DNA of 16,175 nt from the NCBI GenBank assembly GCA_003577005.1, contig QEUW01000326.1, forward strand, positions 1 through 16,175, in the 5' to 3' direction. A program made the translations under genes and the position numbers. Positions 1 through 6,595 of this stretch are shown here, in pieces. This stretch comes from Chloroflexota bacterium (lineage in GTDB: Bacteria; Chloroflexota; Anaerolineae; Caldilineales; Caldilineaceae). Position 1 is the stretch's first letter, and each line of letters begins with the position of its first letter. The notes beneath the pieces were generated by a model. It saw nothing but the letters and a program-made list of their open reading frames with translations, ran no database searches and was not told where the DNA came from.

Positions 1-786
1 CCGGGCGCTGTTGTGGGCGCCGATGACCGTCAACCCCTTTTTGTGGACATCGCGATAGAAGTTGACCTGCTCGGTCTCTCCGCGCGTGCTGCCCAGCAGG
101 ATGACGCGCCCACCGGGCCGGGCCAGGCTAAAGGCGGTGAGGACCGCTTCTGGATGGCCGGTCGCCTCGATCACCACGGCGGCGCTCTCTCCTTCGCATA
201 GCGCAACAATGGTGTCGTTCAGATCGTCAGAGAGCGTGACCGTTTCATCTGCGTCGACCGCCTGTGCAAAGGCCAGACGACGTTCGTCTGTATCCACGCT
301 GATCACGGGCAGGCCGCCGTTGAGCCGCGCTAGTTGCAGAGCCAGCAACCTCAGCCCGGCGCCCATCACCACCACTGGCTCACCTAGTTCGACCCGCGCC
401 TTGCGTACGCCTTGCATCGCGATCGCAGTCAGATTGAAAAAGACAGCCTCGCCATCCGAGAGGTCCCCGGGCACAGGGACACAGCTTTCGGCGCGCACGG
501 TCACAAAGGCAGCATGACCGGCTGTGTCGGCGACGCGCATTCCTGGTGCCCAGCCTTCTACACCGTCACCTACGGCCACAACTTCCCCGATGTTGCTGTA
601 GCCAGGATAGTGGGGATAGCTGCCGGGCGTATTGGGCAGACCGAGAAAGAATGCCCGCTCGGTGCCGGGGCTGATGAGCGTCGTCCGCGTGCGGATGAGG
701 AGTTGATCCGCACCCAGGCTTGGCAGCGGACACTCCTCAACCTCAACCACACCCGCGGCGGTGAAAGCAACGCGATGGTTGATCAT
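1..786 (-). CDS. MDR-superfamily (zinc-type alcohol dehydrogenase-like) dehydrogenase, C-terminus cut by window edge
   Basis: 262 residues are visible; the gene continues past position 1. The N-terminal GroES-like half has the LISPGTE motif (residues 37-43) and PGYSNIGEVV (61-70), typical of the MDR branch related to BchC-like and threonine-dehydrogenase-like proteins. The usual catalytic-zinc Cys near residue 38 is absent (Ser39), so a zinc-independent catalytic site is likely. The Rossmann half starts at about residue 137 (PVVVMGAG), and Asp165 at the end of the second strand suggests NAD(H) over NADP(H). The nucleotide loop reads GAGLRLLALQ (142-151). Against the family GxGxxG pattern it is one residue short and lacks the third Gly. 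The start ATG at 786 has AAGGAG at 795-800, 8 nt upstream. The gene begins 14 nt after the murJ stop, so the two are probably co-transcribed. The substrate cannot be read from sequence. Confidence 0.88.
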   Translation of the reverse strand, partial: MINHRVAFTAAGVVEVEECPLPSLGADQLLIRTRTTLISPGTERAFFLGLPNTPGSYPHYPGYSNIGEVVAVGDGVEGWAPGMRVADTAGHAAFVTVRAESCVPVPGDLSDGEAVFFNLTAIAMQGVRKARVELGEPVVVMGAGLRLLALQLARLNGGLPVISVDTDERRLAFAQAVDADETVTLSDDLNDTIVALCEGESAAVVIEATGHPEAVLTAFSLARPGGRVILLGSTRGETEQVNFYRDVHKKGLTVIGAHNSAR

Positions 787-800
787 CGTCTTTACTCCTT

Positions 801-2381
801 CTATGTGCGCCCGCTGAGGATGTACCCTGGCAAACGCTGGATTGTGGAGATCCGCAACAGAAAACCGGCAACCACGTAAACTGCCGCCCCACCCGCTCCG
901 CCGGCCAGGAGGCTGACCAGCAGTCCGGCGGCCAGCGGCAGGTCGAAACCATCCGCCAGCAGCAGGATGGGCCAGATCGCCAGGCTCATCACCAGACAGG
1001 CGAAGGCGACCTGGGCTGAGAGGCGCAGCGTCTGCCACCCTTCGACGCCGCCCAGCCGCCGTCGCAGGATCAACAACAGCACCACTACCTCCAGGCTGAT
1101 CGCCACTGAATTCGCCAGCGCCAATCCGCCGTGCCCCAGCCACGCCATCAGCACCAGGGCCAACAGCACCTGCAAGATGCCTGCACCCACCGCGATCAAA
1201 AGCGGCGTCACCGTATCTTGCAAGGCAAAGAAGGCTCTCGCCACCAACTCCAGGCTGCTGTGTCCCACCAATCCCACTGCGTAAAAGGTCAAGGCTATGT
1301 AGACTGCTTCCGTTGCCTGCGGGTCAAAGGCTCCCCTTTGATAGACCAGTTGGATCAGCGGCCGGCCCAACAAAATCAGGCCAAGCGTGGCTGGCGCCGT
1401 CAGCGTGATAACCATGCGCAACGCATCGCCCAGCGTGGCGCGCAACCCGGCGTTGTCGCCACGGGCGGCTAGATCGGCCAGGGTGGGGAAGGCGACCAGC
1501 CCAAAGGCCGTGCCGATGATCGTTTCGGGCAGCTGCATAAATTCCCAACCCCACTCCAACGCGCTGACGCTGCCCGGCGCCAGGCGCGAGGCCAGGTTGG
1601 TTGTCGCCAAAATGGTGAGATGAAAGACGCCCAGGTCGAGTACGCGCGGTCCCATCAACACGAGCACACGACGCACTGGCTGTGAACGTAGATCCAACAC
1701 GGGCCACCAGCGAAAGCCCGCACGCAGCAGACCTGGTAGCTTGACCAACAGGTGGAAGAGCGACCCCAGCACCGCGCCCGCCGCCAGCCCATGCACACCC
1801 CATTCGGGCGCCAACCACAAGGCGCCCAGTATGACCCCCAGCGGGTAGACCACCGGTGCCAGTGCCGGCAGCAGGAATTGCTTAAAACTGTGCAGAACGC
1901 TGCTCTGCACGGCGCTGATGCCAAAGAAAAGGGTCGAGACAAGAACCAGACGCATCAGCTCCGCCGTCTCGGCCTGTTGCGCCGCTGAAAACCCCGGCGC
2001 TAGCAGGACACGAACCAGCCACGGTGCAAGTAACGCCGCCAGGGTCGCCAGCCCGCTGACCACGATCACAACCAGGTTGGTGATGGCGCTGGCGAGCCGC
2101 CAGGCGCCGGCGCGGTCCTCTTTGGCCAGAAATGTCGTGATGACTGGAATAAAGGCCGTGGCCAGCGCACCACCCGCTACCACCGTAAAAAGCAGGTCAG
2201 GTAGCTTGAAGGCTGCATAAAAGGCATCCAGTTCCTCGCCCAGCCCAAATTGGCGGGCAATGATCATGTTGCGCACCAGACCCATTCCGGCTGCCAGCGC
2301 AAAAGAGGCGGCTACGAGCAGGCTGTTAGCGAGAATATGCCGTTCGCGCTCCGCTTGCGTGCTGGTCGTGGTATCACTCAC
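801..2381 (-). CDS. murJ: Lipid II flippase MurJ (MVF family, 526 aa)
   Basis: MurJ flips lipid II, the peptidoglycan precursor, from the inner to the outer face of the cytoplasmic membrane. The protein has the family's N-terminal signature: helix 1 with a G-x-V-R-N motif (residues 33-38), then DAFYAAFKLPDLLF (52-65) and GGALATAFIPV (70-80). A series of about 14 hydrophobic segments fills its whole length. The 526-residue length fits the family (about 500-530). The start is GTG at 2379-2381, with GGAG at 2387-2390 upstream on the same strand, five nucleotides from the start codon. The start codon overlaps the stop of a small upstream ORF (GTGA), which suggests translational coupling. The dehydrogenase follows at a 14-nt gap. 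The C-terminus is complete (TAG at 801-803). Assignment to MurJ rather than another MOP-superfamily exporter is strong. Confidence 0.95.
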   Translation of the reverse strand: MSDTTTSTQAERERHILANSLLVAASFALAAGMGLVRNMIIARQFGLGEELDAFYAAFKLPDLLFTVVAGGALATAFIPVITTFLAKEDRAGAWRLASAITNLVVIVVSGLATLAALLAPWLVRVLLAPGFSAAQQAETAELMRLVLVSTLFFGISAVQSSVLHSFKQFLLPALAPVVYPLGVILGALWLAPEWGVHGLAAGAVLGSLFHLLVKLPGLLRAGFRWWPVLDLRSQPVRRVLVLMGPRVLDLGVFHLTILATTNLASRLAPGSVSALEWGWEFMQLPETIIGTAFGLVAFPTLADLAARGDNAGLRATLGDALRMVITLTAPATLGLILLGRPLIQLVYQRGAFDPQATEAVYIALTFYAVGLVGHSSLELVARAFFALQDTVTPLLIAVGAGILQVLLALVLMAWLGHGGLALANSVAISLEVVVLLLILRRRLGGVEGWQTLRLSAQVAFACLVMSLAIWPILLLADGFDLPLAAGLLVSLLAGGAGGAAVYVVAGFLLRISTIQRLPGYILSGRT

Positions 2382-2596
2382 GGCGTCTCCGTAATCAGCA
2401 AAACAATGGTCACCGTGAGCCGACCCAATGGTGCGCAGACGTGCTCATCGGACAAAAATGTGCGGGTATTGGTCCCGTATAGTTCGACATGCGCACACTC
2501 ATCGCCGCTATACGGGTGCGCCACCAGCTGATGCCCAGACAGCAACCAGATATTTGCCCGGTTGTGGTCAGCCGCCCAGCCCAGCCTCCAAGGCAT
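2378..2596 (-). CDS. Possible 72-aa ORF bridging the C39-TPR gene and murJ, unknown function
   Basis: This frame starts at ATG 2594-2596, inside the last 29 nt of the C39-TPR gene, and ends in a TGA that shares bases with the murJ GTG start (GTGA). It fills almost all of the 186-nt gap between the two genes. GCAGG lies just upstream of the ATG. The product has two Cys residues and ends in a hydrophobic strand-like segment (GRLTVTIVLLITETP). I recognise no family. The 4-nt overlap and ordinary codon choice favour a real gene. Its short length, lack of homology and start within another gene are against it. A longer version of the frame opens at 2668. Confidence 0.35.
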   Translation of the reverse strand: MPWRLGWAADHNRANIWLLSGHQLVAHPYSGDECAHVELYGTNTRTFLSDEHVCAPLGRLTVTIVLLITETP

Positions 2597-3785
2597 AGCG
2601 TGCCTGCCGGTAATTGGGCTGAATTTCCAGCGCCCGGCGCAAAGATTGGTGCGCCGGGCCGCTCTCACCCAGGCCGGCTAAGGCAAGCCCCTTCCAGTAG
2701 TGCAACTCTTCGATGCCAGTAGCGTTGACCAGAGTTGCATCGACGAGACGGACTAGTTCCTCAAGCGAGCCAGCCTCATAGAGTGCTTGGAGGGGCTCAT
2801 ATTGATACCAGTGCATCCGTGTGGGCAAACCCAGCATCTGAGCTTGCGCAAACGCCTCAACTGCCTCGGCTGGTTTCTGTTGAGCATAAAGCGTGCTACC
2901 CAGGTTGAACCAGGCGAAAGGGTCGTCGGCCTGCTGATCGAGCTCTGCTTGCGCCTGTTCCAAAGAACGCTGCCACATGATCCGATCATCCAGTTCGTCG
3001 GCTAGGATGCTCTGCACCACCGGCGCCAGATAGGTGGGATAGATCACCAGATATTTGCGATTCATCACACGCCACAACTGGTCAGCACGGGCGTAGGGAA
3101 CGACCATCCCCTCGTAATTACCTTCCGGGTTGACCAGGTCGCGCTGGAAATACGGGTCATGGACGATCCAGTGCGCCTGGGCGTCATCATAGCCGGTCAC
3201 CAACCGGAAGTGGGCGAACCCGGCCATCAAGTTGGTCGGATCGTCGCTCTCCCAGGTCTCGATCAACACAGGTATACCATTGCTGACCAAAAGACGCAAA
3301 AGGTCACGATTGCCGTTGACCCGGAGTACTGCCTGGTAGCCCTGCTCAATTGCGTAACGTGCCAACTCGTCGGGGCGCACATTTTGATCGCTTGGGTTGG
3401 GACGCAAGGCGCGCGCGATCATCTCTTGATTCTGGTTGGTGCCAAAGTAGCTTATGTTCATGGCAAGCACGGCCGGCCCACAGTTGTTGAGCGCCTGCCA
3501 CTCATGTTGGAAGCCACTCAACGCTACAGCCGGCTTTGCGGGCTGATGAAGCGGCGAATCTAGCGACGGGCGTATTGATTGGACGGCCTGCCCGGGCGAC
3601 AGCGACTCTGCACTCGCCGTCTGCCACCATACCCCCGCGCTGGGCGAGTGATGGCGTGTGACAAACGCACAAAGCAGCCAACCGGTAGCCACCAGAGCGA
3701 TAAGCCTCAGCGCCCGCCATACGTTGCTCGCATAGCTCCACTGCCCGCGAATCTGTTGTCTGGTCTGAGATCGATGCATGTCCAT
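2568..3785 (-). CDS. Membrane-anchored C39-family peptidase-like protein with C-terminal TPR repeats (405 aa)
   Basis: A short cytoplasmic N-terminus is followed by one hydrophobic helix (about residues 25-43), so the rest is probably outside the membrane. Residues about 90-250 form a papain-like C39 domain: NNCGPAVLAMN holds the likely nucleophile Cys102, GFAHFRLVTGYD holds His192, and WIVHDPYF supplies Asp210. This matches the Cys-His-Asp order of C39 peptidases, although no ABC transporter is fused and no double-glycine substrate is seen nearby. Residues about 275-400 are TPR-like (DPFAWFNLGSTLYAQQ, and ELHYWKGLALAGLGES followed by RALEIQPNYRQARYAL), suggesting partner binding. The start is ATG 3783-3785, with AGGAG at 3794-3798 eight nt upstream. 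The open frame extends 36 codons further but lacks comparable support. The gene lies upstream of murJ on the same strand, so an envelope role is plausible. Substrate unknown. Confidence 0.85.
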   Translation of the reverse strand: MDMHRSQTRQQIRGQWSYASNVWRALRLIALVATGWLLCAFVTRHHSPSAGVWWQTASAESLSPGQAVQSIRPSLDSPLHQPAKPAVALSGFQHEWQALNNCGPAVLAMNISYFGTNQNQEMIARALRPNPSDQNVRPDELARYAIEQGYQAVLRVNGNRDLLRLLVSNGIPVLIETWESDDPTNLMAGFAHFRLVTGYDDAQAHWIVHDPYFQRDLVNPEGNYEGMVVPYARADQLWRVMNRKYLVIYPTYLAPVVQSILADELDDRIMWQRSLEQAQAELDQQADDPFAWFNLGSTLYAQQKPAEAVEAFAQAQMLGLPTRMHWYQYEPLQALYEAGSLEELVRLVDATLVNATGIEELHYWKGLALAGLGESGPAHQSLRRALEIQPNYRQARYALEAGLGG

Positions 3786-3804
3786 ACTCGTTACTCCTGC
3801 CGCT

Positions 3805-3829
3805 GTTATCGCACCTACGATGCGATAAC
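3805..3829. promoter_or_regulatory. 9-bp perfect inverted repeat beside the C39-TPR ribosome binding site
   Basis: GTTATCGCA (3805-3813) and TGCGATAAC (3821-3829) are exact reverse complements around a 7-nt loop. On the minus-strand transcript the hairpin ends 6 nt before the AGGAG of the C39-TPR gene. It could be a DNA operator or an RNA hairpin affecting translation. The pairing is certain; its function is inferred. Confidence 0.55.
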
Positions 3830-3854
3830 GACTAGCTTCAGGTGTCTGCACGCT

Positions 3855-3873
3855 ACAGGCGGGGCGAGCCTGT
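3855..3873. repeat. 6-bp hairpin in the C39-TPR leader
   Basis: ACAGGC (3855-3860) pairs with GCCTGT (3868-3873) around a 7-nt GC-rich loop. It lies within the predicted leader of the C39-TPR/murJ operon. Alone it is weak; it matters as one of three stems in that leader. Confidence 0.35.
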
Positions 3874-3912
3874 CTCAGTTCGCAAACATACACAGCGTGC
3901 TAACAACAAGAG

Positions 3913-3938
3913 ACCGGCGCCATCGCCGGGGCGCCGGT
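3913..3938. repeat. 9-bp GC-rich hairpin in the C39-TPR leader
   Basis: ACCGGCGCC (3913-3921) pairs exactly with GGCGCCGGT (3930-3938) around an 8-nt loop. Read on the minus strand it is followed by a moderately T-rich stretch (CTCTTGTTGTT). It could act as an early terminator or attenuator for the operon, but the T-run is broken, so it is not a clean intrinsic terminator. Confidence 0.45.
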
Positions 3939-4046
3939 GTTGAACCTGTTCGGAGTAGAGCTATCTGTATTGAAAGGCCCGTGCAGTACGGATCACGTTG
4001 ACGATCCTGGCCTGCTCGCCACGGCAGATTGGACGCCTTTGCTCAC

Positions 4047-4075
4047 TTTATCCAGAGTACCATACATCAAGTCAA
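4047..4075 (-). promoter_or_regulatory. Candidate sigma-70 promoter for the C39-TPR / murJ / dehydrogenase operon
   Basis: On the minus strand TTGACT (4070-4075, 5 of 6 matches) and GATAAA (4047-4052, 4 of 6) are separated by exactly 17 nt. Transcription would start near 4040, giving a leader of about 250 nt that carries three hairpins. This is a pattern match only. Confidence 0.4.
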
Positions 4076-4151
4076 TATCCTCTGGCTCCCGATACAAGCG
4101 TGGGGTAGAAAACCGTATCGAATCCAGACACCTTTGCGGAAGCATTTCCTG

Positions 4152-4290
4152 GTACTACAACCGCACTTTCACACAGACCTCCGGGAGGTGGCCGCAGAAG
4201 CCTCTGAATGCGCCGAATCTCGCCGGCCACGGGGGCCCATTGGGCGCGGAGGTCTGTGCTACGGGTTCCGGCTAAGTGCGGTTGTAGTAC
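4152..4290. repeat. 139-bp fold-back (imperfect palindromic) element
   Basis: Three nested exact stems are visible. The outer 17-bp stem is GTACTACAACCGCACTT (4152-4168) with its reverse complement at 4274-4290. The middle 11-bp stem is CACAGACCTCC (4172-4182) with GGAGGTCTGTG (4248-4258). The inner 7-bp stem is GTGGCCG (4188-4194) with CGGCCAC (4224-4230). The unpaired gaps are short on the left arm and longer on the right. There is no coding potential of note. It lies between divergent operons, upstream of both predicted promoters. A MITE-like non-autonomous element or a structured RNA are the main options. I found no clear target-site duplication, and only one copy is in the window. Confidence 0.7.
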
Positions 4291-4400
4291 TAGAAGATCC
4301 TTTCTCTATCGATAGTCAAGCTGAGGATCCCTGAAAATATGACAGGCTGCCGAGAAGTGCATCAGAAAAGTACGGCTTGAAACAGGGGTTGAGCGGCCAC

Positions 4401-4455
4401 CGAGATGCCGATGCTTATCTTTCAAATCCGCGCTTCTTACATCAGTTGCATCTCG
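4401..4455. promoter_or_regulatory. 8-bp inverted repeat overlapping the transketolase promoter
   Basis: CGAGATGC (4401-4408) and GCATCTCG (4448-4455) are exact reverse complements separated by 39 nt. The right arm overlaps the -35 box at 4446-4451. Two arms about four to five helical turns apart could hold a looping repressor or activator, but chance is not excluded. Confidence 0.3.
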
Positions 4456-4474
4456 TTTCAGGCGGTGGTAAGAT
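4446..4474 (+). promoter_or_regulatory. Candidate sigma-70 promoter for the transketolase genes
   Basis: TTGCAT (4446-4451) and TAAGAT (4469-4474) are separated by 17 nt, and the -10 box is preceded by TGG, giving an extended -10 form. The predicted start near 4481 leaves a leader of about 125 nt before the first transketolase gene. Confidence 0.5.
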
Positions 4475-4605
4475 GCGTCTGCCCAACTCTTTTTGACCCG
4501 CGGCCGCCTGACGGCAGCGCCGCGCTGGGTTTGTTGTCTACCTATTTCTGGCGCAGGGTCCATCGATACCGGTGCGCCAGCCAGGAAACGAGAGGTCCAT
4601 CTACC

Positions 4606-5436
4606 ATGAGCACTGTCGATCTGGAACGCCTGCGTGAGCGTGCCCGCTTTGTGCGGACCGAGACCGTGCGGTTGATCGAAATTGCCAAGAGCGGTCACTA
4701 CACATCGGTTTTCTCGGCGGCGGAGATTTTCGCCGTCCTCTACTATCACACCATGCGGATCAGCGACGACCCCAAGTGGCCCGACCGCGACCGGCTGATC
4801 CTCTCCAAGGGGCACTGTGCGGTTGGCGTCTATCCGATCCTGGCGGACAAGGGCTACTTTCCCACGGCGTGGCTCGACAACTATGCCCGCATTGGCTCCC
4901 CTTTGGGCGACCACCCCGACATGAAAAAGGTGCCGGGTATCGACTTTAGCTCCGGCTCGTTGGGGCACGGGCTGAGCATTGGCCTGGGGATGGCGCTGGG
5001 GTTGAAGGCGCGCCGTTCCCCCGGTCGCGTCTTTGTGCTGCTGGGCGATGGTGAACTCAACGAAGGCCAGATCTGGGAGGCCGGGCAGGCCGCTGCACAC
5101 TTCAAGCTGGGCAACCTCATCGGTATCATCGACCGCAACGGAATGGGTCTCGACGGCATGACCGAAGAGACGCTGCGCATCGAACCGCTGGCCGACAAGT
5201 GGCGTGCCTTTGGTTGGGAAGTCCACGAGGTGGATGGGCACGACCTAGAGGCGCTGGTCACGCTCTTTGACGACTTGCCAGAAGGAAGCGACAAGCCCCA
5301 GATGGTCATCGCCCACACCATCAAAGGCAAGGGCGTGACCTGGATGGAGAACTCGCGCGTCTGGCACCTCGGCTACCTGGCCGGTGCCGATGCGCGGCGG
5401 ACGGTCGAAGATATTCAAAATTACGAATGGGCGTAA
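4606..5436 (+). CDS. Transketolase, N-terminal (TPP-binding) subunit, 276 aa
   Basis: This is the N-terminal half of a split transketolase. The full enzyme moves two-carbon ketol units between sugar phosphates using thiamine diphosphate. The TPP/metal motif runs from GDG (148-150) to IIDRN (174-178), the expected spacing of about 30 residues. Conserved histidines appear in LSKGHC (His70) and GSLGHGLS (His121). The 276-residue length matches N-terminal subunits of two-gene transketolases. The start ATG at 4606 has AGAGG upstream. The frame stays open back to 4405 but that part looks unlike the family. The C-terminal subunit follows after 87 nt on the same strand. Related two-subunit enzymes (apulose-4-phosphate or 6-deoxy-6-sulfofructose transketolases) share this layout. 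The neighbours give no support for either, so general transketolase is the safer call. Confidence 0.94.
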   Translation: MSTVDLERLRERARFVRTETVRLIEIAKSGHYTSVFSAAEIFAVLYYHTMRISDDPKWPDRDRLILSKGHCAVGVYPILADKGYFPTAWLDNYARIGSPLGDHPDMKKVPGIDFSSGSLGHGLSIGLGMALGLKARRSPGRVFVLLGDGELNEGQIWEAGQAAAHFKLGNLIGIIDRNGMGLDGMTEETLRIEPLADKWRAFGWEVHEVDGHDLEALVTLFDDLPEGSDKPQMVIAHTIKGKGVTWMENSRVWHLGYLAGADARRTVEDIQNYEWA

Positions 5437-5442
5437 TTTCCC

Positions 5443-5496
5443 CAATCTCCACAAATTTCCTCAATCCTCTGAGATTTGGGGAGATTTGAGAGATTG
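5443..5496. repeat. Hairpin between the two transketolase subunit genes
   Basis: CAATCTC (5443-5449) pairs with GAGATTG (5490-5496), and CAAATTTCC (5452-5460) pairs with GGAGATTTG (5480-5488) with one G-U wobble, around a 19-nt loop. The region is built of repeated AATTTCC and GAGATT(T/G) units. It fills most of the 87-nt gap before the C-terminal subunit and ends 27 nt before that start codon. It has no T-run, so it is probably not a terminator. It may set the ratio of the subunits or mark an RNA cleavage site. Confidence 0.5.
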
Positions 5497-5523
5497 TACT
5501 TATCACGAGGACGAGAACGTACA

Positions 5524-6552
5524 ATGACGACAATCGACATTCATTCGGCAGGGATCGAACTTCAAGATAAGGATTCGTGGCATTTGGGGATGTTGCGGAC
5601 GCAGGCGCACTCGGCGATTGCCGCGCGTGTGCTGGCCGAGTTGGCCGACAACGACCCGCGCATCTGTGTTTTGACCGCCGACCTCGGTTTTAGCAACCGC
5701 ACGGTGGAGTTTTCCTACCGCCACCCGGAACGCTTTTTCAATCTGGGTATCGCCGAACAGAACATGGTGAGCGCGGCGGCTGGGCTGGCCACAACGGGGA
5801 TGATCCCCTATGTCGCCACCTTTGCCTCGTTCTTGGGGCTGCTCTGTTGCGAGCACATCCGCACCGACTGCGCCTACCCCAATCTGCCGGTGCGGCTGTT
5901 GGGCCATCACGCCGGGATCTCACTGGGTTATTATGGCACCTCGCACCATGCCACCGAGGACATTGGCATCATGCGCTCGATTGCCAACCTGAAGATCGTC
6001 TGCCCGGCCGACGCCTACAGCATCGAACAGGCGCTGCGCCAGACGGTGGAGGTGGAGGGTCCCATCTATTTCCGCCTGGGCCGCGGGCGCGAGGCCGATG
6101 TCTACAACGAGGGCGAGCCTTGGGAATATGGCAAAGTGAGCGTCCTGCGCCAGGGGACGGATGGGGTGATCTTTGCCAACGGTATCATGGTCAAGGCCGC
6201 GCGTGACGCCGCTACTACGCTGGCCCAAGAAGGGGTGAACCTGACTGTGGCCGACCTGCACACCATCCAACCCTTTGACACCGAAGGTGTGCTCTCGCTG
6301 ATCGAAGAGGCCAACCCAGTTGGCGGGCGACGGGCGGTCTTTGTCGCCGAAGAGCATAATACCCGCACCGGCGTCGCCACCGCCATCGCCGATGCCCTGG
6401 TAGACAACCGCGTCGGTGGCGTCAAACTGGTGCGCATCGGCTTTCCGTCCGATGAGTATTCGGCCATTGCCGCACCCTACCCGCTCTACCAGTATTACGG
6501 GCTGGATGCGGCTGGGGTGACCGAACGAGTGCGCAAAGAACTGGCTGCGTGA
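5524..6552 (+). CDS. Transketolase, C-terminal (pyrimidine-binding) subunit, 342 aa
   Basis: This is the partner subunit of the upstream gene. The FFNLGIAEQNMVSAAAG segment (residues 71-87) carries the Glu (Glu78) that activates the TPP aminopyrimidine ring in this family. The sequence around GISLGYYGTSHHATEDIGIMRS matches the conserved His-rich segment near the active site, and LKIVCPADAYSIEQAL is typical of the transketolase pyrimidine-binding domain. A C-terminal transketolase domain follows (from about residue 205, through VADLHTIQPFD and VFVAEEHNTRTGVA). The start is ATG 5524, with GAGG at 5506-5509 and GAG at 5512-5514 upstream. A frame 16 codons longer starts within the hairpin and is unlikely. 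The gene ends in TGA at 6550-6552 against a strong hairpin. It is expected to be co-transcribed with the N-terminal subunit and to form an alpha2beta2-type active site. Confidence 0.94.
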   Translation: MTTIDIHSAGIELQDKDSWHLGMLRTQAHSAIAARVLAELADNDPRICVLTADLGFSNRTVEFSYRHPERFFNLGIAEQNMVSAAAGLATTGMIPYVATFASFLGLLCCEHIRTDCAYPNLPVRLLGHHAGISLGYYGTSHHATEDIGIMRSIANLKIVCPADAYSIEQALRQTVEVEGPIYFRLGRGREADVYNEGEPWEYGKVSVLRQGTDGVIFANGIMVKAARDAATTLAQEGVNLTVADLHTIQPFDTEGVLSLIEEANPVGGRRAVFVAEEHNTRTGVATAIADALVDNRVGGVKLVRIGFPSDEYSAIAAPYPLYQYYGLDAAGVTERVRKELAA

Positions 6553-6589
6553 TGCGTAATGCGTGACTCGGTACTCACGCATTACGCAT
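6552..6589. terminator. 15-bp perfect hairpin between convergent genes, probable bidirectional terminator
   Basis: ATGCGTAATGCGTGA (6552-6566) and TCACGCATTACGCAT (6575-6589) are exact reverse complements around an 8-nt loop. The hairpin fills the 43-nt gap between the converging transketolase and RNase J stop codons. Each arm contains two near copies of the heptamer ATGCGTA. There is no poly-T on either side, so classical intrinsic termination is uncertain; it may instead block exonucleases or be a repeat family. Confidence 0.55.
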
Positions 6590-6595
6590 TACCGG

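Noticed and set aside
412..879. 155-codon open frame on the plus strand
   Set aside because: Antisense to the dehydrogenase and the end of murJ; no family features.
4152..4290. Fold-back element as an insertion sequence or CRISPR
   Set aside because: There is no transposase frame, no regularly spaced direct repeats and no clear target duplication; it was kept only as a palindromic element.
3786..4605. Possible tRNA or known riboswitch in the divergent intergenic region
   Set aside because: No T-loop GGTTCGA-type sequence or cloverleaf was found, and no known riboswitch consensus such as a TPP box was recognised despite the TPP-dependent enzyme downstream.
4306..5241. 311-codon open frame on the minus strand
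   Set aside because: Antisense to the transketolase N-terminal subunit, which has clear TPP motifs on the plus strand.
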